The translations under genes were made by a program, and so were the position numbers. A DNA stretch of 64,000 nucleotides from Platynereis dumerilii (Eukaryota > Annelida > Polychaeta > Phyllodocida > Nereididae): the NCBI GenBank assembly GCA_026936325.1, contig JAPTHN010000015.1:1158153-1222152 (forward strand), in the 5' to 3' direction. Below are positions 54,207 to 64,000 of the stretch, one piece after another. Within the stretch, counting starts at the first letter, position 1. Each line of letters opens with the position of its first letter. The notes under the pieces are model-generated. The model searched no databases. It saw only the letters and a list, made by a program, of their open reading frames with translations, and was not told where the DNA came from.

Positions 54207-57200
54207 AATAAACCATGGCAACCATCCCTTTTTAATCTGATGACATTCACATGCTCTAAGGACAGAACACTTTACAAAGCAAAGCTACCAGTTGTGGAAA
54301 TTCCATTTACCCAAGACAAACTTCAGATGAGTTCAAATTACAAAGGAAACCATGGCAACCATCTCTCCTCAATCTGATGATATTCACATGTTCTAAGGAC
54401 AGAACATTTTGCAAACTACTGGTCGTGTAAATTCCATTTACACTGCATAGGAAGCTATGGCAACCGTCCATCCTCAATCTGATGATATTCACATGCTCAA
54501 AGGACAGAACAATTTGCATCACAAAAGCTACCAGTTGTGGAAATTCCATTAACAAAGACAAACTAAAGATGAGTCTAACTGCAAAGGAAACCATGGCAAC
54601 CATTCCTCCTCAATCTGATGATATTCACATGCTCTAAGGACAGAACAATTTGCAAACTACTGAATCATGACAACAACAGCCAACTATCCCTCTCCACTCC
54701 GATAATACTCACATGCTGTGAGAATAGAACAATTTGCATAGCAAAGTTTCAAGTTGTGGAATTCAGTAAAAAAAAATTCCATGAAAACAGCAATTTGCAA
54801 TTTAAAGATACCAGTTGAAGAAATTCCTTTAGTTTCAAGACAAACTCCAGATGGGTTAAGTTGAAAGCAAACCATGGCAACCACCCTTCCTCAATCTGAT
54901 GATCTTCACATGCTCTAAGGACAGAACATTTTGCAAACTACTGGTTGTGTAAATTCCATTAACACAGCAAAGGAAGCCATGGCAACAATCCATACTCAAT
55001 TTGATGATATTCACATTCTCTATATGCAAAAAACAATTTGCAACACCAAAGCTAGTAGCAGTTGAGATATATTCAATTAACCCAAGACAACTTCAGATGA
55101 GTTCAAACTGCAAAGGAAACCATGGCAACCATTCCTCCTCAATCTGATGATATTCACATGCTCTAAGGACAGAACAATTTGCAACACAAAAGCTAGTACC
55201 AGTTGTGGAAATTCCATTTACCCAAGACAAACTTCAGATGAGTTCAAATTGCAAAGGAAACCATGGCAACCATTCCTTATCAATCTGATGATATACACAT
55301 GCTCTAAGGACAGAACAATTTGCAATACAAAAGCTAGTATCAGTTGTATAAATTTCATTTACTCAAGACAAACTTCAGAAGAGTTCAAATAGCAAAGGAA
55401 ACCATGGCAACCATTCCTCCTCAATCTGATGATATTCACATGCTCTAAGGACAGAACAATTTGCAACACAAAAGCTAGTACCTGCTGTATAAATTTCATT
55501 TACTCAAGACAAACTTAAGAAAAGTTCAAAATTGCAAAGGAAACCATGGCAAAGACCCTCCTCAATCTGATGATATTCAAATGCTATAAAGACAGAACAA
55601 TTTGCAATACAAAAGCTAGTATCAGTTGTATAAATTTCAATTACTCAAGACAAACTTCAGAAGAGTTCAAATTGCAAAGGAAACCATAGCAACCATTCCT
55701 CCTCAATCTGATGATATTCACATGCTCTAAAGACAGAACAATTTGCAACACAAAAGCTAGTATCAGTTGTATAAATTTCATTTACTCAAGACAAACTTCA
55801 GAAGAGTTCAAATTGCAAATGAAACTATGGCAACAATCCCTCCTCAATCTGATGGTATTCAAATGCTCTAAAGACAGAACAATTTGCAATACAAAAGCTA
55901 GTATCAGTTGTATAAATTTCATTTACTCAAGACAAACTTCAGAAGAGTTCAAATTGCAAATGAAACCATGGCAACAATCCCTCCTCAATCTGATGATATT
56001 CAAATGCTCTAAAGACAGAACAATTTGCAATACAAAAGCTAGTATCAGTTGTATAAATTTCATTTACTCAAGACAAACTTCAGAAGAGTTCAAATTGCAA
56101 ATGAAACCATGGCAACAATCCCTCCTCAATCTGATGATATTCAAATGCTCTAAAGACAGAACAATTTGCAATACAAAAGCTAGTATCAGTTGTATAAATT
56201 TCATTTACTCAAGACAAACTTCAGAAGAGTTCAAATAGCAAAGGAAACCATGGCAACCATTCCTCCTCAATCTGATGATATTCACATGCTCTAAGGACAG
56301 AACAATTTGCAACACAAAAGCTAGTACCTGCTGTATAAATTTCATTTACTCAAGACAAACTTAAGAAAAGTTCAAAATTGCAAAGGAAACCATGGCAAAG
56401 ACCCTCCTCAATCTGATGATATTCAAATGCTATAAAGACAGAACAATTTGCAATACAAAAGCTAGTATCAGTTGTATAAATTTCAATTACTCAAGACAAA
56501 CTTCAGAAGAGTTCAAACTGCAAAGGAAACCATAGCAACCATTCCTCCTCAATCTGATGATATTCACATGCTCTAAAGACAGAACAATTTGCAACACAAA
56601 AGCTAGTATCAGTTGTATAAATTTCATTTACTCAAGACAAACTTCAGAAGAGTTCAAATAGCAAATGAAACCATGGCAACAATCCCTCCTCAATCTGATG
56701 GTATTCAAATGCTCCAAAGACAGAACAATTTGCAATACAAAAGCTAGTATCAGTTGTATAAATTTCAATTACTCAAGACAAACTTCAGAAGAGTTCAAAT
56801 TGCAAAGGAAACCATAGCAACCATTCCTCCTCAATCTGATGATATTCACATGCTCTAAGGACAGAACAATTTGCAACACAAAAGCTAGTATCAGTTGTAT
56901 AAATTCCATTTACCCAAGACAAACTTCGGAAGAGTTCAAATTGAACAGTAAACCAAGTCAACAATCCCTCCTCAATCTGATGATATTCACATGCTCTAAA
57001 GACGGAACAATTTGCAATACAAAAGCTAGTATCAGTTGTATAAATTTCAATTACTCAAGACAAACTTCAGAAGAGTTCAAATTGCAAAGGAAACCATAGC
57101 AACCATTCCTCCTCAATCTGATGATATTCACATGCTCTAAGGACAGAACAATTTGCAACACAAAAGCTAGTATCAGTTGTGGAAATTCCATTTACTCAAG

Positions 57201-57440
57201 ACAAACTTCAGATGAGTTCTAACTGCAAAGGAAACCATAGCAACCATTCCTCCTCAATCTGATGATATTCACATGCTCTAAGGACAGAACAATTTGCAAC
57301 ACAAAAGCTAGTATCAGTTGTATAAATTTCATTTACCCAAGACAAACTTCGGAAGAGTTCAAATTGAACAGTAAACCAAGTCAACTATCCCTCCTCAATC
57401 TGATGATATTCACTTGCTCAAAGGATAGAACATTTTGCAA
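54207..57440. repeat. 141-bp satellite array, about 24 monomers
   Basis: Monomers contain 'ctcctcaatctgatgatatt', 'ctaaggacagaacaatttgc', 'aaaagctagtatcagttgta', 'actcaagacaaacttcag' and 'ggaaaccatggcaacc'. The period is 140-143 bp from about 55140 to 57440; at the left edge, steps of 136 and about 105 bp alternate irregularly and monomers are more diverged. The block from about 55308 to 55940 recurs at about 56154-56790, exactly 846 bp or six monomers later. Because 141 is a multiple of three, frames of up to 175 codons stay open with a 47-residue repeat; I read these as a by-product and not as genes. Confidence 0.95.
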
Positions 57441-58340
57441 TTTGAAATACAAAGAAACACTACCAACAATACGCTCCAATTCAGCTGACATTAACATAAC
57501 TGCCAGGAAATTTCTTTTAATCTTGTGAGAAGTTCTAGAAGATGTCAAAATTGAATATGGAACGCCTCCCTTCCCAATCAGAAGGCATTTGTGTGCGGTT
57601 GAGATTAACTTCACAAGCTGAACAATGTGAAAATTCTTCCAAATGAACCAAAAAAGTATACATTGTAATAGCACACTGGTGAATGTAAAGTTAAAATATC
57701 AGTCTTAAATAACTTTTATTCATGACAAATCTCATACAATGACATAGTGGGAGAGCAGAACTTTCAATCTTGGAAAGATTTAACCAGAAATAGATTCACC
57801 CTGAATATTAGGCCAGACAAACTTAATTTTCAGCTTCTCGGATCAACCAACCCAACATATTTTCTCCCTTTTGAAAAAAAATTTAGTTCACCCACATTTT
57901 TTATTAATTTGACACGATATAAAATTGAGATCTCAGCTTTTTTTTTTGCTACTGACGGCCCCAGAAACAAGAATCCGCGGATTGCAAAACGAGTTTTTCC
58001 TCAGTGTGTTCAATTAATTGCAATTCATCATTTAAGCGTAATTTTAAAATGGAATTCTATGACCCCACGGGGGTCGAATGGATGCCTTCCCCCGCCATAA
58101 GTAATTACCTTCATTTAAGGCATAATATGCTTGGTTCAATATTATCCAAGGTGAAAGTTGTTGGTACAGTTGGTAGATCTATAAAAGAATTTGCGGTTTG
58201 AAGGGAAACCTCAAGACTTTGATAAAGTAAGGTATACAATACAATCAAATGTAACATGGATCCTTCTACGTAACATCCTCAACAACAACTCTCAAAGGCG
58301 GCATGCAATCCCATCTTACATGAAGCTGTATCAACCCCTT
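57441..58340. other. Segment right of the satellite array
   Basis: No gene recognised. Short frames on the plus strand (57747-58100, 58004-58201) are isolated and without known motifs. Confidence 0.4.
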
Positions 58341-58344
58341 GTAC

Positions 58345-58505
58345 TAGGGATGCACCGATACCACTTTTTCACTTCTGATCCTATACCGATCCTGGTATTT
58401 TGTGCTGATACCACCGATACCAATACCATCAGTTAAATAGAGAGCAGTGCAACCGATCCGATGTGATGCTGTTTTTCTAGTGCTGGATCGGCACTGATAC
58501 TGACC
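58345..58505 (+). mobile_element. hAT-related repeat fragment (TAGGGATGCACCGATACC)
   Basis: The start tagggatgcaccgataccac and the recurring 'ccgatacc' and 'gatcggcactgatac' strings are typical of widespread hAT-derived short elements whose ends read (C/T)AGGGATGCACCGAT. A matching right end was not found, so this is a fragment. Confidence 0.55.
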
Positions 58506-58705
58506 TCAGTATTTTTTAAAATTTTTACATAGGCCTACAGTTCTTGCAGTGTCCACCAGCTCACCTTTTTTTCTTGAACCTATATAAGAGCCTGTTGGTT
58601 GAAATTTACCAAACTGCTTACTTGTGCTGTGTCACAAAGTGAAAAAAAGTCCAACCAGTTATGCAGTTTACACAGTATGTGAGGCTCCGTTAAGTCATGC
58701 TGAAG

Positions 58706-58796
58706 TGCAACCAAAATGAGACTGTGTAGTGTCACCATAGTAACATCACTGTAATGAAACCAAAGTGAGGCTATGCAACGTTACCATAGCAACGCT
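58706..58796. promoter_or_regulatory. Two RFX X-box motifs in a 49-bp tandem duplication
   Basis: GTCACCATAGTAAC at 58731-58744 and GTTACCATAGCAAC at 58780-58793 both fit the RFX consensus GTNRCC-AT-RGYAAC in all defined positions. The surrounding 49 bp are a diverged tandem duplication (aaccaaaatgagactgtg, aaccaaagtgaggctatg). No gene start is recognised nearby. Confidence 0.55.
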
Positions 58797-59084
58797 GCTT
58801 AGAGCCTGAAATACTTTAATTGCATTTGTACCACACTTTTTGTTCTGGCCTTTAAAGTTTGCTCCAACCTTCACAAGGCATGCATGCGAGGTGGTAAAAA
58901 CGGAGGTCCCGGACTGCCAGAATTTTTGCATTATTTTGTAACCTTTTTATCAATGACAACCTCCATTTTTGCCCAACAAGCCCTTTTAAAGTCCAAAAGC
59001 TAACCAAAAATAGATTATCTTATCAAGTCAGTGAGAGAAACTATTTTTAACAGACTTTAGTCTAGAGAGACTCCAGGTGAAACA

Positions 59085-59375
59085 AACTTTTTTTTAATGT
59101 GCCGAACAAACTTCTTTTTTTTCCGTGCCAAGTGGGCAACATCCTTTTTTTTCATTTTTCACCAAAAATCCATACCTCCGGAACGAACTTTTTTTTTCAT
59201 TCGTGAAGCGTTGACGAAACAATTTTTTTCCCATGCAGACAAGAGACAAACTTTTTATCACAATTTTGAGTGCTAAACAAACGTTTTTCTTCAGTGTCAA
59301 GTGCGAAGCAAACTTTTTTTTTTCACCAGAAATCCATAGCCCCCTCCTAAGATCATCTGGTCGGCCCCTAATGAT
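59085..59375 (+). repeat. Dispersed repeat R2, copy 2
   Basis: About 290 bp made of loosely repeated units of 'aaca(a)acttttttttt' with 'cgtgcc' or 'caagtgcga' between them, ending 'ttcaccagaaatccatagcc', 'ccctcctaagatcatctggt', 'cggcccctaa'. The end is shared with 25195-25330. The T-runs recur at roughly 40-60 bp steps. Confidence 0.65.
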
Positions 59376-59574
59376 GTTGTATTACTAGCCTTGGCTCGTC
59401 TGTTGGTCACATAGAAGAAATGTATGTTGAAAATGATGTCACAACCACTGGCACTAAGTCAATGCAACATTGAGATTTTTTTCACAACATTGTGAAGATG
59501 TTACTGTACACAATGGATGCTTACATTGTATCTTTGTTGATGCTATGACGCCATTGTGAGAGGAGGAATCCTCA

Positions 59575-59695
59575 CCACAATGTAGGCCTACCCCTGGTGA
59601 GGGAGACCTTTCTTTGCCCAGGCAGCCCAGCAGTGTGGACATTGATACAAGGGGCCACCAATTTCATGTTTCATCAGAATACCAATGCTAATCTT
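59575..59695 (-). mobile_element. SINE family B fragment
   Basis: In reverse orientation it carries the SINE body: 'cccctggtgagggagacctt' (compare ccccttgtgagggatctttt at 33957), 'ttgcccagg', 'gtgtggacattgatacaag' and 'ggccaccaattt'. Head and tail are not recognisable. Confidence 0.55.
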
Positions 59696-60591
59696 GAAAA
59701 AAACTGAAACATAGATGACTGAATCTAGAACGATCTCTATATAGTTGAATAATGGGTAAATGTGGGACATGGAGATACATTATTTTAGACTGTATAGAGA
59801 AGATTTTTTTTAAATGTCACCAACACTGGGCCACTTCAGCAGATTCTCTGGGTGCACTGGGCGAGAACTCATTTGTTTAAAACAACTCCAAGCCCCCTTA
59901 ATATCAAAGGGTCACCCCTAATGCTTCACTGTCACCATTACTAGTCTTGTAATTTGTCTTGTAAGCTGTTGTAAGTCTGCTTATTAGTTATTTGTGACTT
60001 AAGAAAAAAATACAGTTATAACACACACAGAACAGGATCTAATATAATAATAATTTCATGATTTTCTTAAGAACTCATGTGATCTCAATTTATTGATTAG
60101 TGCTTTATTAATATCAGATTTATATAAAAAAGACGTCAGACAAAGGTCACTGCACTTGATTAACAAAAAGAAGCGCCAAAATAGTAAAATAGTTGACTTA
60201 ACTATTTTCACAATTTTTGTTCTGTTACAAGGTAACTATTTCTGTCTGGGTGAGTGTAAAAAAATGATTGACAGCTATAAATCTGTGTTAATTTGCATGA
60301 CAGCCCACCTCTATGGGACTGGCCACCAATCAACGGTGAGCAGTCAACCAATGAGATCAATGCAGCTTTGCCGAACTTCGCTCCCGAAAATGAAATGTAT
60401 GCTGTGTTTGGTTCATTAAAAAACACCTCTGAGACCTGATTGTAATAAATTGTGAATCTGTATAACCATCAGCATTAATAACACTAACGAAAAATGGTGT
60501 GGGACTAACAAAAAAACCCTTTCTCCAGCATTTATGAACCTTTTATTGCATTTTATTTCTCGTATTTCTTCCTTGTCAATCTTACATGTGC
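59696..60591. other. No recognised feature
   Basis: AT-rich sequence with only short frames. Nothing resembling a repeat end, RNA gene or exon was recognised. Confidence 0.4.
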
Positions 60592-60825
60592 GTTTTCAAC
60601 GAATTCTCGGAAATGGATAAAGATACTGAGATGAAAAAAATTGGGCATATGCAGCAAAAAATCCTGATTCTAAACAGACTAAAATGGTTATTCTAGTCCA
60701 AAGAGAAGTGTCAGAAAATTCGGAGAGAAAAACCCAACTGTTCTGGCCAATCAGAGGCAGTGGGGTAATTCATTCTGCATTTCTGTTTCCTGTTTTGCCG
60801 TGACCATCAACAGAGAAGACACAGC
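60592..60825 (+). repeat. Dispersed repeat R1, copy 2
   Basis: Matches 6390-6622 in order and orientation, with 'gttttcaacgaattctc' at the start, 'ggccaatcagagg' in the middle and 'tttcctgttttgccgtga' at the end. The middle is diverged. Confidence 0.65.
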
Positions 60826-61251
60826 TTGGACTAAACTATAAATCTGTAATCGGGGCTAGGGCATTTATGGGCTATTGCCTGATGATTACTAGGATTGCGA
60901 CAGTTCACTTAGTAGGAGTACCTCATACGTTTTTCTGGAATATTTGATATGATGCCACAGTGGTGAGTGCTGTTGGTTTGAATCAGTTAACATTTCGTCA
61001 AAACATCAAAATGTCTTCTCAAAACAGACGTTTTTGTGATGTCTGCACTGTTTATGGGCAATTTCTTTTGATACAGTGCTTAATAGCCCAGGAACAACAC
61101 AAAAACGTTGATGCGCACAAATCTACGATGTATTTGTTATTCATTTAGGCAACTAGCTACATTATAACAAGTCATTAATTCGCACATTAGACCTGCGTCA
61201 TTAAATCTCATTAAATCGAGTGAATCGCTCTCTCGTCATGAGTGATTAGTA

Positions 61252-61280
61252 TAACGAGTTTTCGTGCCGAAAACTCGTTA
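61252..61280. other. Perfect 13-bp stem with 3-base loop
   Basis: taacgagttttcg, loop tgc, cgaaaactcgtta: a perfect hairpin in an otherwise gene-free segment, and CpG-containing in an AT-rich setting. Role unknown; it may be the core of a small element. Confidence 0.6.
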
Positions 61281-62278
61281 AAAAGTACATCAAGAAGATC
61301 CGAGAAGCTAAGGATCAACTACGCCTGGCCTTACTGATCAAACTCACAGTTCCGATAAACTGAATTTTTTGCCCAGAATTTTGAAATTATGTTAAAAAGA
61401 TGAGCCTGTGTATTATTCTCATTAAAAAATATGCAATTTCATATGGATTATTATGGAACTGTTGGAAATCTTGCAGCTTGAAAATACAAAGAATATATAC
61501 CTGGAGTATGCAACATAAATAAAACCTAATCAATTACAATACTTGTAACAAGGGGTCGGAGAGGGAAATCTCTATTTTTAAATTATAGAATAAATAATAA
61601 ATTCCTAAATTCCAGAAACTGAACTAAATGTTCATTGCATTGCTGAGCGAAACTTAAAACCTACTCATTCAAAGATTTTAAGAACAGTACTGTTATAAGA
61701 CATGTAATACAAGTATACGCCTTGTACATAAAAAGAAAATATAATGGATATGATCAAAACAAACAATCATTAGTCCGTAAATATTTCCATTCTCAAAGTC
61801 AATTTCTCAGTTCATCAAAATTGTCAAGAGTCAAATGTCCTCAAATTGAAGTATAAATATATAGGGCAATAATCATGGCCTGCCAGCATTAAGATTATAC
61901 AATTAAATCTTAATGGCACTTTTTAACAAACCAACAATTACACCAGGCTCAAGTATTGATTCGTAATCCAAACTTGTACCAAATTAAGATCAGCCGATTG
62001 ATATGCTGTATTTAAAATGTTTTACTCATTTCAGAGAGGCTTATAACAAGCGTTCCTTGTGGCACTTATTAACAATGGAACCACTGTTAATGATTGGATG
62101 TTTACAGTTCAGTTTAGAATGGGATCCAATACTTGAGCCGTGTGTACAGTTTACACTTCCGTCAATTTATGGCTTGGAAAGGAAAAAGGTCCCTGAAGAT
62201 CCAGAGCATGAGAACCATTCATTTCAAGACAAACTTTCTTGACAATGGACTTTCACAAATATTTTTCACAGTCAGTTT
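61281..62278. other. Downstream flank of CLPX
   Basis: AT-rich; holds the CLPX 3' UTR, whose end was not located because no AATAAA on the minus strand stands out. No other gene is seen. Confidence 0.4.
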
Positions 62279-63638
62279 TCATGAATTGCGGGCACTCAGC
62301 TCCTCTTCCTCGTACGCACTGTCATAGTCAGAATCAGCGGCCATGTCGGCCGGCCTCCTCACGTACTCTGCAGGTTTGCTTCCCTTTATCACTTCGTCTG
62401 TTATTATCACATCCACAATGTCCGACCCTGGCACCTCAAACATCGAATCGAGAAGGATCTTCTCCTGCAAAACAAGACGAAAGAGATTTTATATTTTTTT
62501 CAATTATTTGGATATTTTTGGCTTGTATTGGATATGGATGGATGGCTGTTTGGGGCTTTACGTCCTGTATTTATTCACTTGGTAGGCTAATTAGAACAGG
62601 AGGGGGGCATGGCAATGCGGCGAAGGATGGTTGAAACAGCCGTCCAACATAGGCCCAGGTGACCTGGCAAGAGCTGGATTCGAACCCTGGACCCAGCGAC
62701 TGGCAGTCCAGCACTCTACAACAAGACCAATTCTCCCCCCACATAGGACACAAGTTACAATATATTTGCACAACCCACTGAATTACTCTGGCTTTTATCT
62801 CAATAATTTGTCACACAGACTTGTACTTGAACAATCTCAATGACGTACCATAATAGCTCTCAATCCTCTGGCTCCTGTCTTCCTCTCCATGGCTTGGAAA
62901 GCAACGGCCTTGACGGCATCTAGTGTGATCTCCAAGTTGCACTGGAAAAATTATGAAAATTACCGTGGTTAGGCTATAGTTTTGGCAAAATCATTTTTAA
63001 TACACTATTCAACTATCATATGGGTCATCCAATTATGAAATCAAAGAATGCACAAAACAGACAGTATCACCAAGTTGAAATGTGTACCTATAACATTTAA
63101 ATTGCAAGGCGTCATTGAATGAAGCAACAATGACTGCATATCGGTTTATCTCAAACAAACTCTTGACAATCATGCATTCAAAGTGGTCAAAATTTCTACC
63201 TAGTACATTGCAGCAGAACTGCCGCCCTGGCTGTGCTAAGAGTTGATGTCAAAGGCAATTGGCCCAAGCACCCTTGACCCTTGTTCACGCTGAAATTAAG
63301 CTATATTCAATCATCAAAATTCAATTAAAAAGACCCACCTTGTCCATGCTGAAGAGAGCCTGGTACTGAGGAATGAGGGCATTCTTAGGCTCAGTAAGAA
63401 TGCGAACCAACATATCCTCAGATAACGAATGGAAGGGAACGACTACAGGGAACCTGCCCACAAATTCAGGGATCATTCCGAATTCTATCAAATCGCGAGC
63501 TTCGACCAATTTGAGGACGAGGTCCTTTTCTTCCATCTCTGTCATCGTGTCCTCCGTGTCGTTGTAGCTGTGCAAATCGGCAGTCGTGGCCGCTCTACGT
63601 CCCTGTCTCTCATTGGCAGGTGAACCGAAGCCAAGATA
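62279..63638 (-). CDS. CLPX: Mitochondrial CLPX, last three exons (partial gene)
   Basis: Exons (minus): 63638-63339 (100 codons), 62941-62849 (31 codons) and 62464-62279 (61 residues and stop), all phase 0 with GT/AG introns. CLPX is the AAA+ unfoldase of the mitochondrial matrix that feeds proteins to the CLPP protease and also acts on heme synthesis. The first exon here starts [17 protein letters not shown] and contains [17 protein letters not shown] and [16 protein letters not shown]. The second holds the sensor-2 arginine segment ([14 protein letters not shown]), and the third holds [10 protein letters not shown] and an acidic tail ending ARNS. These track human CLPX almost residue by residue as I recall it. 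The upstream exons (targeting peptide, zinc domain, Walker A and B) lie beyond the right edge. A SINE sits in the last intron. Confidence 0.97.
62533..62745 (-). mobile_element. SINE family A in the last CLPX intron
   Basis: Same layout as 51146-51346: GGAT tail at the left (ggatggatgg), ggggctttacgtcctgta, B-box as ggattcgaaccc, and head ending in a C-run. It is on the minus strand, the same direction as CLPX. A target duplication is not clear, so it may be older than the other copies. Confidence 0.85.
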
Positions 63639-64000
63639 CTGAAACAAGGAGAGCTCATTTGCATAATCTATTCGAGATGCCAGATGTCAGTAAAGTTAAG
63701 ATTTCCCTGCTTTAGAGTCAAACAGATTGAACCGTCTTTGGCCCGATGCAATCCATGCAGGACAAACAACTCCTTCCCAGTTTCAGCAAGCCTTACTTCT
63801 AGTCTCATTCGTATATGTCATTTTTCATTTTTTTAGACTTAATTCGAACTTCCACAGTGCAGATGCCATATCAGAACTAGATGAGGCCAAATTAAAATTT
63901 GCAAGACTAGCAGGCCGTGGCATATTTAGGGGGGTGCTTTTCGGCCATGAACTCTCTTCATCAGGGCCAAAAGAAACATGGGAAAGATATTCAAAGGGCC
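63639..64000. other. CLPX intron running off the window
   Basis: Intron sequence upstream of the exon that starts at 63638. The next CLPX exon is not recognised before the edge. Confidence 0.6.

Noticed and set aside
55711-56238. Open frame of 175 codons with a 47-residue repeat, as if a repeat protein
   Set aside because: The frame is open only because the satellite period, 141 bp, is a multiple of three. Other monomers of the same array are broken by stops and there is no splice or promoter context.
54207-57440. Regular repeats that might suggest a CRISPR array
   Set aside because: The monomers are continuous 141-bp satellite units without unique spacers, in an intron-bearing eukaryotic genome.
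61252-61280. A rho-independent terminator (hairpin followed by A/T)
   Set aside because: The genome is eukaryotic and nothing upstream is a transcribed bacterial-type gene; the stem is also not GC-rich.

Overview
The window is from an animal nuclear genome. Its genes have introns with GT/AG boundaries, it is AT-rich, and it is packed with short transposons, tRNA-derived SINEs with (ATCC)n or (TATC)n tails, and ATAG microsatellites. The repeat style and the gene families suggest a marine invertebrate deuterostome, most likely an echinoderm such as a sea urchin. That placement is inference: no ribosomal or mitochondrial marker is present. I saw no retroviral, LTR or Polinton sequence.

Five host genes can be supported. 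(1) On the minus strand, 9649-14668, a four-exon WS/DGAT-type acyltransferase whose exon phases all agree (572 residues). (2) On the minus strand, 23609-23702, the first coding exon of what looks like a glutathionyl-hydroquinone reductase (Xi-class GST); its other exons are not recognisable in the window. (3) On the plus strand, 26548-39905, a seven-exon, 409-residue LAPTM-like four-helix lysosomal membrane protein with an unusually long tail carrying five PPxY motifs. (4) On the minus strand, 43750-45555, a single-coding-exon BTB-BACK-kelch protein of 601 residues. (5) On the minus strand, 62279-63638, the last three exons of mitochondrial CLPX, running off the right edge. Genes 2 and 3 are divergent; genes 3 and 4 converge, with polyadenylation signals about 0.8 kb apart.

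Layout: 1-9.6 kb is gene-free and rich in MITEs, two of them with TTAA target sites. 9.6-14.7 kb is the acyltransferase, whose introns hold a SINE with a 63-bp hAT-like element nested inside it and a separate MITE. 15.5-20.2 kb is a 4.3-kb foldback transposon inserted in a minisatellite. 21.1-23.0 kb is a 5'-truncated LINE with an open reverse transcriptase frame and a 9-bp target duplication. 23-26.5 kb is the divergent promoter region. 26.5-42.3 kb is the LAPTM-like gene with a 9.6-kb first intron. 43-46 kb is the kelch gene. 46-54 kb is intergenic with a duplicated 0.2-kb segment. 54.2-57.4 kb is a 141-bp satellite of about 24 monomers with a six-monomer higher-order period. 57.4-62.3 kb is intergenic, followed by CLPX.

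The host genes show no shared pathway; they are ordinary neighbours. The most unusual signals are: near-consensus RFX X-box sites in most monomers of the 54-57 kb satellite, with two perfect X-boxes in tandem at 58.7 kb; the foldback transposon, whose arms are built from a repeated module; the nested SINE/hAT insertion; and the five-PPxY LAPTM-like tail.
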